Below are positions 19,877 through 29,297 of a DNA stretch of 64,000 nucleotides, one piece after another. The DNA comes from Mycolicibacterium anyangense (GTDB lineage: Bacteria; Actinomycetota; Actinomycetes; Mycobacteriales; Mycobacteriaceae). The stretch covers positions 558,001 through 622,000 of the forward strand of contig NZ_AP022620.1 of the NCBI RefSeq assembly GCF_010731855.1, written 5' to 3'. Position numbers and translations under genes: made by a program. Below the pieces are notes generated by a model that was not told where the DNA came from, did no database searches, and worked only from the letters and a program-made list of their open reading frames with translations. Each line of letters opens with the position of its first letter. Positions within the stretch are counted from its first letter, which is position 1.

Positions 19877-20263
19877 TCACTCGGCGACGATCAGTCCACC
19901 CTTGACGGCCACCTTCACCGGTGTCAGGGGCGCCATCGCGGGCCCGCGCAGCACCGCACCGAACAGATCGAATCGGCTTCCGTGACATGGGCAGTCGATG
20001 GTGTCGCCGCTGACCGACGGCAGTACGCACCCGGCATGGGTGCAGCGGGCGATGAAGGCGTCGAACTGCCCGGCGGTGGGCTGGGTGACGATGGTGTCGC
20101 CGACCACCTTGCCCGACCCGACCGGGATGTCGGTGGTGGACGACAGCGCCTGGCCCGGCACCGGCGGCGTGGCCGGGCGGATCTTGTCATTGGCGCCACC
20201 GCAAGCCGCCAGCGGTACGGCGGCCCCGGCGATCAGCACGGTGCGCCGGCTCAGTTCAGTCAT
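19877..20263 (-). CDS. Tat-exported Rieske [2Fe-2S] lipoprotein
   Basis: 128 residues. The N terminus SRRTVLIAG is a twin-arginine signal followed by lipobox PLAAC (Cys about 21), so the protein should be folded with its cluster, exported by Tat and lipid-anchored. The Rieske boxes are CTHAGC and CPCHGS, giving the two Cys and two His ligands. These small Rieske proteins likely act as single-electron carriers outside the membrane; partner unknown. Convergent with the TetR gene, 3 bp apart. Confidence 0.9.
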   Translation of the reverse strand: MTELSRRTVLIAGAAVPLAACGGANDKIRPATPPVPGQALSSTTDIPVGSGKVVGDTIVTQPTAGQFDAFIARCTHAGCVLPSVSGDTIDCPCHGSRFDLFGAVLRGPAMAPLTPVKVAVKGGLIVAE

Positions 20264-20324
20264 CGCACGTCAGGTTAGTGCAGCACCACCAGGCGCAGCC
20301 GCACGCAGGTACCGTGGACAGGTC

Positions 20325-20900
20325 ATGACCGGAATCGAGAACACGCCCGCGCTGCGGGTATCCGACGCCGACCGCAACGGGACCCTGCGGCGGCTACACA
20401 ACGCCGTCGCCCTCGGGCTGATCGACATCGGCGAGTTCGAGGAGCGTTCCGCGCAGGTCTCCTCGGCCCGCATGCGTACCGAACTCGATGTCCTGGTCGA
20501 CGACCTGCCCGGGCCCGGGGCGATCGTCACCTCGGCAGCCGACCGCGTCGAACTGCGCGGTTGGCTGGGCTCGCTCAAGCGGCAGGGGGAGTGGACGGTG
20601 CCGACCCGGCTGGCCCTGGTTCGCCGGGTCGGGTCGGTCGAACTCGACCTGACCAGCGCCCGGTTCGCCGGACCCGTCGTGGTGATCGAACTGGACCTGG
20701 TGCGGGGCTCGCTTGACCTGCGGTTGCCCGACGGGGCCAGCGCCTCCATCGACGACGTGACCGTCTACGGCGGCAGCGCGCGGGACCGTCGCAAGGATGC
20801 CCCCGCCGAAGGCACCCCGCATGTGGTGCTCACCGGCCGGGTCGTGATGGGCATGGTCAACGTGCGCGGCCCCAAGCGGCCACTGTTGCGTCGCCGCTAG
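20325..20900 (+). CDS. DUF1707 domain protein
   Basis: 191 residues from ATG 20325. The N-terminal ALRVSDADRNGTLRRLHNAV...GLIDIGEFEERS is the actinobacterial DUF1707 (SHOCT-like helical) signature. The rest is a beta-rich region with a repeated hydrophobic/charged pattern resembling LiaF/YvqF-type C-terminal beta-helix domains. No membrane helix seen. Such proteins are often envelope-stress associated; function here not known. Confidence 0.82.
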   Translation: MTGIENTPALRVSDADRNGTLRRLHNAVALGLIDIGEFEERSAQVSSARMRTELDVLVDDLPGPGAIVTSAADRVELRGWLGSLKRQGEWTVPTRLALVRRVGSVELDLTSARFAGPVVVIELDLVRGSLDLRLPDGASASIDDVTVYGGSARDRRKDAPAEGTPHVVLTGRVVMGMVNVRGPKRPLLRRR

Positions 20901-20903
20901 GCT
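20898..20903 (+). promoter_or_regulatory. -10 element, leaderless mapB promoter
   Basis: TAGGCT fits the mycobacterial TANNNT -10 and ends 6 bases before the mapB ATG at 20910, so transcription should start at or within a base or two of the A of the ATG. It overlaps the stop codon (TAG) of the DUF1707 gene. Confidence 0.6.
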
Positions 20904-20909
20904 TTGATC

Positions 20910-21770
20910 ATGACCGTACGCAGCGCTCTTCGTGCCGGAGTGGTTTCGCCGACCCTGCCGGTTCCCAAGTCGATCGAGCGCCCGGAGTACGTCTGGAAGC
21001 CAACGGTCCAGGAGGGCTCCGAGCCGTGGGTGCAGACCCCCGAGGTGATCGAGAAGATGCGGGTGGCCGGCCGGATCGCCGCCGCGGCGCTCGCCGAGGC
21101 CGGTAAGGCCGTCGCCCCCGGCGTCACCACTGACGAGCTGGACCGCATCGCCCACGAGTACATGGTCGACCACGGGGCCTACCCGTCCACACTGGGTTAC
21201 AAGGGCTTCCCGAAATCGTGCTGCACCTCGCTCAACGAGATCATCTGCCACGGCATCCCCGACTCGACCGTCATCGAGGACGGTGACATCGTCAACATCG
21301 ACGTCACCGCCTACATCGACGGTGTGCACGGCGACACCAACGCCACCTTCCTGGCCGGTGACGTCGCCGAGGAGCATCGCCTGCTGGTCGAACGCACCCA
21401 CGAGGCCACCATGCGGGCCATCAAGGCCGTCAAACCGGGCCGCGCGCTCTCGGCGGTCGGGCGTGTCATCGAGTCGTATGCAAACCGCTTCGGCTACAAC
21501 GTGGTTCGCGATTTCACCGGACACGGCATCGGCACCACATTCCACAACGGTCTGGTGGTGTTGCACTATGACCAGCCCGAGGTGGAGACCATCCTGGAGC
21601 CCGGCATGACGTTCACCATCGAGCCGATGATCAACCTCGGTGCACTGGACTACGAGATCTGGGACGACGGCTGGACGGTGGCCACCAAGGACCGCAAATG
21701 GACCGCCCAGTTCGAGCACACCCTGGTGGTCACCGACGACGGCGCCGAGATCCTGACCCTGGCCCCGTAG
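20910..21770 (+). CDS. map: Type I methionine aminopeptidase
   Basis: 286 residues from ATG 20910; the size and the N-terminal extension with PxxP-like RPEYVWKP segment match MapB (Rv2861c) of M. tuberculosis. The pita-bread metal ligands are visible: [16 protein letters not shown] (two Asp), GHGIGTTFH (His), FTIEPMIN (Glu) and QFEHT (Glu). It removes the initiator Met from nascent proteins and is normally essential. Confidence 0.96.
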   Translation: MTVRSALRAGVVSPTLPVPKSIERPEYVWKPTVQEGSEPWVQTPEVIEKMRVAGRIAAAALAEAGKAVAPGVTTDELDRIAHEYMVDHGAYPSTLGYKGFPKSCCTSLNEIICHGIPDSTVIEDGDIVNIDVTAYIDGVHGDTNATFLAGDVAEEHRLLVERTHEATMRAIKAVKPGRALSAVGRVIESYANRFGYNVVRDFTGHGIGTTFHNGLVVLHYDQPEVETILEPGMTFTIEPMINLGALDYEIWDDGWTVATKDRKWTAQFEHTLVVTDDGAEILTLAP

Positions 21771-21843
21771 TCGTGGCGGGTGTGCGTTTCCGTACGCCGG
21801 CGCCGGCGTGTCGCGTACGACACCGCACACTCGGTGTGGCGAC

Positions 21844-23349
21844 GTGAGCGGCGGCGCGCTGCTGATCGCCGGTACCACCTCCGATGCCGGCAAGTCGATG
21901 GTGGTTGCCGGGCTGTGCCGGTTGCTGGCGCGCAAGGGAATTCGGGTGGCGCCGTTCAAGGCGCAGAACATGAGCAACAACTCGGTGGTCACCGTGGACG
22001 GTGGGGAGATCGGCCGGGCGCAGGGGATGCAGGCGCGTGCCGCCGGCCTGGCGCCCAGTACCCGGTTCAACCCCGTCCTGCTCAAACCGGGCAGTGACCG
22101 CACCTCCCAGCTGGTGGTGCGGGGCCGTGCCGTCGGCCAGGTCAGCGCGGTCGACTACATCGAGCACCGCGATCAGCTGGCCGGGGTGGTCGCCGACGAA
22201 CTGGCCGGTTTGCGAGCCGAATTCGACGTCGTGCTGTGTGAAGGCGCCGGCTCGCCAGCCGAAATCAACTTGCGGGCAACGGATCTGGCGAACATGGGGC
22301 TGGCCCGAGCGGCCGGTCTGCCGGTGGTGGTGGTCGGCGACATCGACCGCGGCGGCCTGTTGGCTCACCTGTTCGGCACGGTGGCGGTCCTCGATCCCGA
22401 GGACCAGGCACTCATCGCGGGCTTCATCGTCAACAAGTTCCGCGGCGACCCGGCGCTGCTGGCCCCCGGGCTCCATCAGCTGCAGGCGCTGTCCGGGCGG
22501 CCCACCTACGGCGTGGTGCCGTACTGCGACGACCTCTGGCTGGACGCCGAGGACTCGGTGTCGGTGGTGGCCCGCGAGCTCGTCGGCGCCCCCGCCCCGC
22601 CGCGTGGCCGGGACTGGCTGCGGGTAGCCGCGATCCGCTTGCCGCGGATCTCCAACTCCACCGACGTCGAGGCGCTGGCGTGCGAGCCGGGAGTGCTGGT
22701 GCGTTGGGCCAGCGACCCCGCCGAGGTGGCCGACGCCGACGTGGTGGTGATCCCCGGCAGCAAGGCCACCGTGGCCGACCTGAACTGGCTGCGCGAGCGG
22801 GGGCTGGCCGACGCCGTCGCCGCACACGCCCGCGCCGGACGTGCGGTGTTGGGCATCTGCGGCGGATTCCAGATGTTGTGCCGGCGGATCGACGATCCGG
22901 TCGAGACCCGCACCGGCCAGACGCCGGGTCTGGGCCTGCTCGACGCCGAGATCGTGTTCGCCCCCGACAAGGTGTTGTGCCGTTGGGAGACAACGCTGTC
23001 GGGGTACGAGATCCATCACGGCCGACTCGCTCGCTGCGCAGAAGACACCTGGTTCGACATCGACGGCACCGCGCACGGCTACCGGCGCGGTTCGGTCTAC
23101 GGCACCCACTGGCACGGCCTGTTGGACAACGACGAGCTGCGCCGCCGATGGCTGGCCGAGGCGGCCGCGGCTGCTGGACGGCACGGGTTCGTGGTCGCCG
23201 ACGACGTCAGCGTGCCCGCCCGCCGCGACGCCCAGCTGGACGTGATGGCCGATCTGCTGGCCGACCACCTGGACATCGACGCGGTGCTGGCACTGATGGA
23301 CGGTGGCGCCCCGGTGCGCCCCACCGTCACCACCGCGCTGCGTCGGTAG
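21844..23349 (+). CDS. cobQ: Cobyric acid synthase
   Basis: 501 residues from GTG 21844. The N-terminal dethiobiotin-synthetase-like ATP site ([18 protein letters not shown]) is followed by a C-terminal class I glutamine amidotransferase domain with nucleophile motif GICGGFQML and closing HGLLDN region. It amidates the b, d, e and g side chains of adenosylcobyrinic diamide. In M. tuberculosis the orthologue (cobQ1) is far from this locus, near cobU, so this copy joins an accessory segment inserted between mapB and the glnA4 cluster. It gives the window five cobalamin-pathway genes together with those at 58-63 kb. Confidence 0.94.
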   Translation: MSGGALLIAGTTSDAGKSMVVAGLCRLLARKGIRVAPFKAQNMSNNSVVTVDGGEIGRAQGMQARAAGLAPSTRFNPVLLKPGSDRTSQLVVRGRAVGQVSAVDYIEHRDQLAGVVADELAGLRAEFDVVLCEGAGSPAEINLRATDLANMGLARAAGLPVVVVGDIDRGGLLAHLFGTVAVLDPEDQALIAGFIVNKFRGDPALLAPGLHQLQALSGRPTYGVVPYCDDLWLDAEDSVSVVARELVGAPAPPRGRDWLRVAAIRLPRISNSTDVEALACEPGVLVRWASDPAEVADADVVVIPGSKATVADLNWLRERGLADAVAAHARAGRAVLGICGGFQMLCRRIDDPVETRTGQTPGLGLLDAEIVFAPDKVLCRWETTLSGYEIHHGRLARCAEDTWFDIDGTAHGYRRGSVYGTHWHGLLDNDELRRRWLAEAAAAAGRHGFVVADDVSVPARRDAQLDVMADLLADHLDIDAVLALMDGGAPVRPTVTTALRR

Positions 23350-23352
23350 CCT
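23347..23352 (+). promoter_or_regulatory. -10 element, leaderless lipoprotein promoter
   Basis: TAGCCT (TANNNT) ends 6 bases before the ATG at 23359, the same geometry as at 20898 and 24079. It overlaps the cobQ stop codon. Confidence 0.55.
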
Positions 23353-23358
23353 GGTGCC

Positions 23359-24030
23359 ATGGTGGGTCGACGGGCGATGGTGGCCACGATGGCGGCGGTC
23401 GTTCTCGCGACCGCCGGATGCGGGTCGACGGTGGCCGGCACGGCTACCTGGCCGGGCGCAACTCTGGCCAGGGTCGCCCTGACCGCCGCCGACGTCCCGG
23501 CCGGGGTCCAGTTCGCCCGGATCCCCGAGAATCCGGGCAAGCCCGACGGCGCCGGCGGGCCGCCGTCGATGCTGTCGCGGCCGGAGGGTTGCGCCAACGC
23601 GCTGACCAACGTGATTGCGCAGTCCGCCGAGCGTGGGCCCGGCAGCGCGCTGAAGTACGTGGTGGGCTACAACGGGGCGCGCATCCTGATGACGGTCGTC
23701 TCGTGGCCGTTGGACATGGACAAGCTGCGGGCAGCCGCGCAGCGGTGCGCACAATTCGAGGCGTTGTTCGACCGCGCGGGTCCGGGCATTCCGATCACCA
23801 CGACCGAACTGCCCGGAGCGCCCGATGGTGTACTGGCGTATCAGCAGACGATGAAACTCGGCGGCGCCTCGAGCAGCGTTTACATGGCATTCGAAAATGT
23901 CGGCAAGCTTGCGGTGTTCGGAACTGCTTTTCCCACACCGAATCCCGGCATTCCGGTCAAAGCGTCACTGCCACAGACCTTCTTGGATCTGTTCGCCAAG
24001 CAAAGCGCCAAGATGCGGGTACCTGAGTAG
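23359..24030 (+). CDS. Mycobacterial hypothetical lipoprotein
   Basis: 223 residues from ATG 23359. Signal peptide with lipobox LATAGC (Cys about 20), then a roughly 200-residue domain of alternating strands and helices with two conserved-looking cysteines (PEGCANAL and AQRCAQFE). The frame LTAADVPAGVQF resembles LpqN/LpqT and DUF5642-type mycobacterial lipoproteins. I cannot assign a function. Likely transcribed from its own leaderless promoter. Confidence 0.75.
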   Translation: MVGRRAMVATMAAVVLATAGCGSTVAGTATWPGATLARVALTAADVPAGVQFARIPENPGKPDGAGGPPSMLSRPEGCANALTNVIAQSAERGPGSALKYVVGYNGARILMTVVSWPLDMDKLRAAAQRCAQFEALFDRAGPGIPITTTELPGAPDGVLAYQQTMKLGGASSSVYMAFENVGKLAVFGTAFPTPNPGIPVKASLPQTFLDLFAKQSAKMRVPE

Positions 24031-24078
24031 TGGCTGAGGAAGCTTCGTGAAACGGCTCGCCGCCCCCGGATTTCGGAG

Positions 24079-24084
24079 TAGCGT
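24079..24084 (+). promoter_or_regulatory. -10 element, leaderless hydrolase promoter
   Basis: TAGCGT ends 6 bases before the ATG at 24091. There is no Shine-Dalgarno sequence in the remaining space, which fits a leaderless start. Confidence 0.55.
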
Positions 24085-24090
24085 GTCGAA

Positions 24091-24654
24091 ATGCCTTCGA
24101 CAATGGTGACGGTCGACGGGTTCCCCGTGCAGGTCAGCGTGACCGGCCCGGAGAAGGGTCCCTACGTGGTCGTGCTGGGTGCCGCCCAGCACGCGCCCGC
24201 GGCCTACGACGCCGTCTGCCAACGGCTGCACACGGCATCAGTCCGCACCGTCGTCATCGGCCACGACCCTCAATTGCATCCCAAGGCTGTGGTCGGTCTG
24301 TTGGACACGCTCGACGTGCGCTGGGGTGTGCTCGTCGGGGACCGCGCGGGAGCCGACATCGCCTGGGAACTGGCCGCCACCCGGTTGGACCGGTTCACCG
24401 GACTGGTCGTCGTCGATCGCGGTCATCCCCGGGTACCCGATCAGAACGGTGTGATCCGCGACGAGGACTGTCCGCCGGTCGAGATCAACACCACCGCCTT
24501 GGTCAGCAGCCCGGCTGCCCGTGCCCTGGCCAAGGCCAGCCAGCGCTACGTCTACAGCGACTATCGCGTCGTCGAGTTCACCGGCCGGCGCAATGCCGCC
24601 GAGTCCACCGCTCAGCTGGCCGCCGAGATCGTGCTGCGCACCAGCACCTGGTGA
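24091..24654 (+). CDS. Small alpha/beta hydrolase-like protein
   Basis: 187 residues. It has the alpha/beta hydrolase opening GPYVVVLGAAQHAPAAYD and an elbow-like GDRAGADIAWE, in which the catalytic Ser position is occupied by Arg (GDRAG instead of GxSxG). The C-terminal His expected for a triad is not obvious and the protein is about 80 residues shorter than ordinary members. It is probably catalytically inactive or uses a different chemistry. It converges on the osmolyte genes with a 2-bp gap. Confidence 0.7.
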   Translation: MPSTMVTVDGFPVQVSVTGPEKGPYVVVLGAAQHAPAAYDAVCQRLHTASVRTVVIGHDPQLHPKAVVGLLDTLDVRWGVLVGDRAGADIAWELAATRLDRFTGLVVVDRGHPRVPDQNGVIRDEDCPPVEINTTALVSSPAARALAKASQRYVYSDYRVVEFTGRRNAAESTAQLAAEIVLRTSTW

Positions 24655-24656
24655 GC

Positions 24657-26396
24657 TCACGCCCCGTCGGGCGTCCAGGCCTGCGGAATTCCCGGATTGC
24701 CGGGGAACAGGAAGTCGACGAACGCCGCCGCGGTGGGCTGCGGCTCGTGGTTGGCCAGGCCGGGGCGCTCGTTGGCCTCGATGAACACGTACTCCTCCCG
24801 GGTCACGTCGGGCACCAGCAGGTCGATGCCGGTGACCGGGATGCCGATGGCCGCCGCGGCGACCACCGCCACCCGGCGCAATTCCGGGTGGACCTGCGCG
24901 GTCACATCGTGAATGGTGCCGCCCTGGTGCAGGTTGGCCGCCCGGCGCACCCGTAACCGTTGTCCTTCCGGCAGCGCGTCGTCCAAGCTCCAGCCTGCCT
25001 CGGCGACGGTGGCCTCGGTGACGGCGTCGAGCGGAATACTGGACTCACCGCCGGTGGCGGCGGCCCGGCGCCGGCTCTGGGTCTCGATGAGCTCGCCGAT
25101 GGTGTGGCGCCCGGTGCCCACCACCTCTGCGGGCTTGCGGATCGCCGCAGCAACGACTTTCCCGTCGATGACCACCAGGCGCAGGTCGTCGCCCTGGGCG
25201 CGCTGCTCGATCAGCACCTCCGGGTGCTGTTCGCGAGCCCGGGCCAATGCGGCGTCAAGGGCCTCTGGGCCGTCGACCCCGACGGTGATGCCCTTGCCCT
25301 GCTCACCGCGGGTCGGTTTCACCACCACGTCACCGACCTCGGTGAGGAAGGCGTGATCCTCGGCATCGAAGGTGGCCAGCCTGCCCCTGGGCACGGTGAT
25401 CCCGGCTTCGGCGACGATGCGCCGGGTCAGCCGCTTGTCGTCGCAGCGGCTCATCGCCACCGCAGAGGTGTACTCGCTCAACGACTCCCGCGTCACCACG
25501 CTGCGGCCACCGTGGGACAGCCGCATCTCACCGGTCTCGGCGTCGAGCACCTCGATGTGGATACCGCGGCGCATCGCCTCGTCGGCGATGATCCGCGCGT
25601 ACGGGTTCAGGTCGTCCACGGTCTCCGACGCCGGGGTGAACAGCGGCTCGTTGATCGCGTTCTTGCGCTTGACCGCCAGCACCGGAACCCGCTGGAATCC
25701 CAGTTTTTCGTAGAGACCGATGGCGGCATCGTTGTCGTAGGCCACCGACAGGTCCAGGTAGGCGCGGCCCCGTCCGCGGAAGAGGACAGCCAGTGACTGG
25801 GTCAGCGCGGCTCCGATTCCCGGCAGACTGGCAGTCGGGTCGACAGCCAGTGTCCACAGGCTGGCGCCGTCCTCGGGATCATGGAACAACCGCCGGTGGT
25901 CGACCCCGGTGACGGTGCCCACCACTGAACCGTCGTCGTCGCGCACGGCCACCAGGTATTCCACGGCCTCGGCGTGCAGGTGGTTGTCCCAGATCAGGTC
26001 GGTAGGTGCGGGCACCATGCCGCACCGCACGTATACCCGGTTCATCGCGTCGGCCTCGGCCTTGTCGTGCAGGGGCCGCACGGTGAAGCCGATCGGCCGC
26101 GGCGCGGGGGAGTCCTCGGTGAAGCGCATGCGGTAGGTGTGGCTGGGGTCGATGAACAGCTCGGCCGGCGACTTGGCCACCAGGACGTGCGATTCGCGGG
26201 CGTAGATGCAGATGTCGCGGCGGCCCTGCTCCTCCTGCTGCAGCACACCGGCCAGCGTATCGGCGTCACTGAAGGTCTGGCCGAAGATCAAACGACCCCA
26301 ACCCAATTCGAGCACCACATCGTTGTCCATCGCATCGACGAGCTCAGGCGGAGACGCGTCGTGCAGGCGGAGCGTGATGGCCTCAGTGTGAGTCAT
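24657..26396 (-). CDS. N-acetylglutaminylglutamine synthetase (GNAT + ATP-grasp)
   Basis: 579 residues from ATG 26396, which overlaps the stop of the upstream amidotransferase gene (ATGA). The N-terminal half (to about 270) has a GNAT acetyltransferase fold (TASLPGIGAALTQSLAVLFRGRGRAYLDL); the C-terminal half is an ATP-grasp ligase (VVVKPTRGEQGKGITVG, and FIEANERPGLANHE as the metal-binding end). This is the two-domain architecture of the enzyme that acetylates Gln and joins two Gln residues to make the osmolyte precursor NAGGN. Function assigned from family plus partner gene. Confidence 0.88.
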   Translation of the reverse strand: MTHTEAITLRLHDASPPELVDAMDNDVVLELGWGRLIFGQTFSDADTLAGVLQQEEQGRRDICIYARESHVLVAKSPAELFIDPSHTYRMRFTEDSPAPRPIGFTVRPLHDKAEADAMNRVYVRCGMVPAPTDLIWDNHLHAEAVEYLVAVRDDDGSVVGTVTGVDHRRLFHDPEDGASLWTLAVDPTASLPGIGAALTQSLAVLFRGRGRAYLDLSVAYDNDAAIGLYEKLGFQRVPVLAVKRKNAINEPLFTPASETVDDLNPYARIIADEAMRRGIHIEVLDAETGEMRLSHGGRSVVTRESLSEYTSAVAMSRCDDKRLTRRIVAEAGITVPRGRLATFDAEDHAFLTEVGDVVVKPTRGEQGKGITVGVDGPEALDAALARAREQHPEVLIEQRAQGDDLRLVVIDGKVVAAAIRKPAEVVGTGRHTIGELIETQSRRRAAATGGESSIPLDAVTEATVAEAGWSLDDALPEGQRLRVRRAANLHQGGTIHDVTAQVHPELRRVAVVAAAAIGIPVTGIDLLVPDVTREEYVFIEANERPGLANHEPQPTAAAFVDFLFPGNPGIPQAWTPDGA

Positions 26397-28192
26397 ACCG
26401 CCGCCCCGGTGATGCCGTGCTGTTGCAACCACAGTTCCAGCAGACCCAACTGCCACAGCTCGTTGCCGCGCAGCGGGGTCAGCGTCGCGTTGGGGTCGGC
26501 GAGCAGCCGGTCGACGGCGTCCGGGCGAAACAGGCCGCGTTCCTTGGCTTGTGGCGCGTACAGCGCGTCGCGGACCAGGTCCAGGTACGGCCCCTCCAGG
26601 TGGGTCAGCGCCGGGACCGGGAAGTAGCCCTTCGGCCGATCGATCACCTCTGCCGGAATGACCTGGCGGGCAGCCTCTTTGAGGACACCTTTGCCGCCGT
26701 GGGCGGTCTTGAGTTCCGGCGGGCAGCTGGCGGCGAGTTCGACGAGCTCGTGGTCCAAGAATGGCACGCGGCCTTCCAGTCCCCACGCCATCGTCATGTT
26801 GTCCACCCGCTTGACCGGATCGTCGACCAACATGACCGTGGTGTCCAGCCGCAGCGCGCGGTCCACCCCGGTGTGGGCGCCGGGCCGGGCGAAGTGGTCG
26901 GTGACGAAGGCCAGGCTGGCGTCGGTGGCCAGCTCCTCGGACAGCAGTGCATTGAGTCCGGCGTGGTCGCGGTCGAAGAACGCCCCGCGGTAGCGGCGCA
27001 CCGAACCGTCCAGGGCGGCCGCATCCGGCTCACCCATCGGGGGATACCAGTGGTAGCCGGCGAACACCTCGTCGGCGCCCTGACCGGACTGCACCACCTT
27101 GACGTGGCGTGAAACCTCTTGGCTCAGAAGGTAGAACGCCACGCAATCGTGGCTCACCATGGGCTCACTCATCGCCCCGATCGCGCCGTCGAGGGCGGGC
27201 AGCATCCGGGCGGTGTCGATGCGGATCTGGTGGTGGTCGGTGCCGAACCGCTGGGCGACGATATCGGAGTAGACGAACTCGTCGCCCTTGACCCCGCCCA
27301 CCGATTCGAATCCGATCGAGAACGTCGACAGCCCGTGCTGACCCGCCTCGGCCAGAAGTCCGACGATCAGGCTGGAGTCCACCCCACCGGACAGCAGGCA
27401 GCCGACCGGGACGTCGGCGACCAGCCGCCGCTTGACCGCGGTGCGCAGCGCCTCGAGAACGGCGTCCTGCCAATCCCGTTCGGTCCAGTCCGACCGGTCG
27501 GCGCGACGGGTGAAGTCGGGCTGCCAGTAGGTGCGCTCGGTCCGGGTGCCGTCGGGTTCGATGACCAGCAGCGTGGCCGGGGCCAGCTTACGCACGCCGC
27601 GCAGGATCGTGAGCGGCGCGGGGACCACCGAGTGGAAGCTCAGATAGTGGTGTAGGGCAACCGGATCGATCCGGGTGTCCACGCCGCCGCCGGCCAGCAG
27701 GGCCGGCAGTGTCGAGGCGAACCGGATCCGGTGCGCGTCGCTGCTGAGGTAGAGCGGCTTGATACCGAGCCGGTCGCGACCCAGCACCACGCGGCCGCTG
27801 TCCCGCTCGGCGATCGCGAAGGCGAACATCCCGTGCAGGCGTTCGACGAATGCGTCCCCCCAGTGGTGGTAGGCCTTCAGCAGCACCTCGGTGTCGCTGT
27901 GCGAGAAGAAGCGGTAGCCCTGGCCGGTCAGCTCTGCGCGCAGTGCCTCGTAGTTGTAGATGCAGCCGTTCCAGCAGATGGTCAGGCCCAGTTCGGGATC
28001 GGTCATCGGCTGGGCGCCCGCCTCGGACAGGTCGATGATCTTCAGCCGCCGGTGGCCCAGCGCCACCCGCCCCGCCGACCACACCCCGGAACCATCCGGG
28101 CCGCGTCGGGACATCGTCTGCGCCATCGCCGCCACTGCTGCCACGTCTGGCGTCTGGCCGTCGAGCCGGACTTCGCCGGTCGCTCCACACAT
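26393..28192 (-). CDS. N-acetylglutaminylglutamine amidotransferase (asparagine-synthase-like)
   Basis: 599 residues from the ATG at 28192, chosen because the next residue is the catalytic Cys2 (MCGATGE), which must become N-terminal; a start at 28204 would bury it. Class II glutaminase domain with RRGPDGSGVW and NGCIYNYEALR, then an Asn-synthetase domain with PP-loop LSGGVDSSL. It amidates the dipeptide to NAGGN, an osmoprotectant known from Sinorhizobium and Pseudomonas. The third member usually found in the trio, an M42-family hydrolase, is not in this window. Confidence 0.88.
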   Translation of the reverse strand: MCGATGEVRLDGQTPDVAAVAAMAQTMSRRGPDGSGVWSAGRVALGHRRLKIIDLSEAGAQPMTDPELGLTICWNGCIYNYEALRAELTGQGYRFFSHSDTEVLLKAYHHWGDAFVERLHGMFAFAIAERDSGRVVLGRDRLGIKPLYLSSDAHRIRFASTLPALLAGGGVDTRIDPVALHHYLSFHSVVPAPLTILRGVRKLAPATLLVIEPDGTRTERTYWQPDFTRRADRSDWTERDWQDAVLEALRTAVKRRLVADVPVGCLLSGGVDSSLIVGLLAEAGQHGLSTFSIGFESVGGVKGDEFVYSDIVAQRFGTDHHQIRIDTARMLPALDGAIGAMSEPMVSHDCVAFYLLSQEVSRHVKVVQSGQGADEVFAGYHWYPPMGEPDAAALDGSVRRYRGAFFDRDHAGLNALLSEELATDASLAFVTDHFARPGAHTGVDRALRLDTTVMLVDDPVKRVDNMTMAWGLEGRVPFLDHELVELAASCPPELKTAHGGKGVLKEAARQVIPAEVIDRPKGYFPVPALTHLEGPYLDLVRDALYAPQAKERGLFRPDAVDRLLADPNATLTPLRGNELWQLGLLELWLQQHGITGAAV

Positions 28193-28430
28193 CGTTGCGG
28201 TCATCCCGTCTGTCGCTTGTGTGCCGCTGGTATTTACCCGCGGGACGGATTTCTCAATCAGCGCCGAGACGGTCCTCACACTCGCGCCGGTGGGGCGGCT
28301 GGCGTTGTGCTCAGCGTGAGCAATATCGGCGCACCCCTTTTGTCCTGGTCTTCTGGGTCGCCGCGGCGGTCTAAACCGCACTGTGACCACCCGGCGTGCG
28401 CCGGTTGCGGTGTTAGCGTTCGCGGCACGC
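28193..28430. other. Divergent intergenic region between osmolyte and thiamine operons
   Basis: No gene is seen. It contains a short palindrome GCGGT-CTAA-ACCGC (28366-28379) of unknown role and a -10-like TAGCGT at 28414-28419 placed about 12-17 bases before the riboswitch, a plausible promoter for the thiamine operon. The osmolyte promoter on the other strand could not be pinpointed. Confidence 0.5.
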
Positions 28431-28541
28431 AGGACCCACGGGGTGCACCGCTGAGAGAGCAGGCCATCGACGGCCTCGCTGACCCGTAGAACCTGGATGA
28501 GCCGAGACTCGCCTACGAGCCGCTCGTCGAAGGGATGGGAC
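28431..28541 (+). promoter_or_regulatory. TPP (thi-box) riboswitch
   Basis: Conserved blocks occur in order and spacing: GGGGTGC (28440-28446), GCTGAGAG (28450-28457), a variable P3 stem, ACCCGTAGAACCTG (28482-28495), and 3' CGAAGGGA (28528-28535). The CCCA near 28434 can pair with TGGG near 28536 to close P1. The riboswitch lies 146 bp upstream of ykoE-type thiamine-precursor transporter genes. TPP binding is expected to lower expression; whether by terminator or translation control is not clear from sequence. Confidence 0.9.
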
Positions 28542-28686
28542 CACCACTTCACTGGAGGTCTGATGCCGCTGTGTTGCCTGGCTTGACACGTTCGTCGTGC
28601 AACGCCGTTCCCCGTTCGAGTGAATAATCAGGCCGACCCGCGTTGGGCCTGGCCGTCCCCGATCCCAGGTCGAAAGGAAATTCGTC

Positions 28687-29295
28687 ATGTCTTCGGACAC
28701 CTCTGCATCCACCGCATCCACGCCGACATGGCGGGTGGTCGACATCGTCGTCGCCAGCGTCATCGGAGTTGCTTTCGGCGTCGTCTATTGGGCGTGGGGC
28801 ATCGCCTACAACGGGCTGAGCACGCCCCTGCAAGTGCTGCCCGGCCTGTCCTCGATCCTTGGCGGTGTCTGGCTCATCGCCGGCGTCACCGGCGGTCTGG
28901 TCATCCGCAAGCCGGGTGCGGCCATCTACACCGAGCTGCTCGCCGCGGTGGTGTCGGCCGTCGTCGGCACCCAGTGGGGCTTTCTCACCCTGGTGTCCGG
29001 CGCGGTTCAGGGGCTGGGCGCCGAGCTGGTGTTCGCCGCGTTCCTGTACCGCCGATTCGGCGTGCGGGTGGCGGCCCTGGCCGGTGCCGCCGCCGGTCTG
29101 GCGCTGGCCATCAACGACCTTGTGCTGTGGTACCCGGGCGTCACCGGGACGTTCCGGGTGGTCTACGTGGTGGGCTCGCTGATCTCGGGCGCACTGATCG
29201 CCGGAGTGCTGGGCTTCTATCTGGTCGCGGCGCTGGCCCGCGCCGGTGTCCTGAGCCGCTTTGCGGCCGGGCGGGACGTCACCCGGGAGGTCTGA
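28687..29295 (+). CDS. ykoE: Thiamine-precursor ECF transporter S component (YkoE)
   Basis: 202 residues with about six membrane helices. Sequence features WRVVDIVVASVIGVAFGVVYWAW and NDLVLWYPG match the YkoE/HMP-thiamine permease family. It gives substrate specificity (hydroxymethylpyrimidine or thiamine) to the ECF module encoded by the next two genes. An AAGGAAATTCGTC ribosome site precedes ATG 28687. The TPP riboswitch upstream supports the substrate call. Confidence 0.92.
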   Translation: MSSDTSASTASTPTWRVVDIVVASVIGVAFGVVYWAWGIAYNGLSTPLQVLPGLSSILGGVWLIAGVTGGLVIRKPGAAIYTELLAAVVSAVVGTQWGFLTLVSGAVQGLGAELVFAAFLYRRFGVRVAALAGAAAGLALAINDLVLWYPGVTGTFRVVYVVGSLISGALIAGVLGFYLVAALARAGVLSRFAAGRDVTREV

Positions 29296-29297
29296 CC

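Noticed and set aside
21730..23754. Minus-strand 2-kb open frame across cobQ
   Set aside because: Mirror of the cobQ coding frame; no motifs, while cobQ has both catalytic domains.
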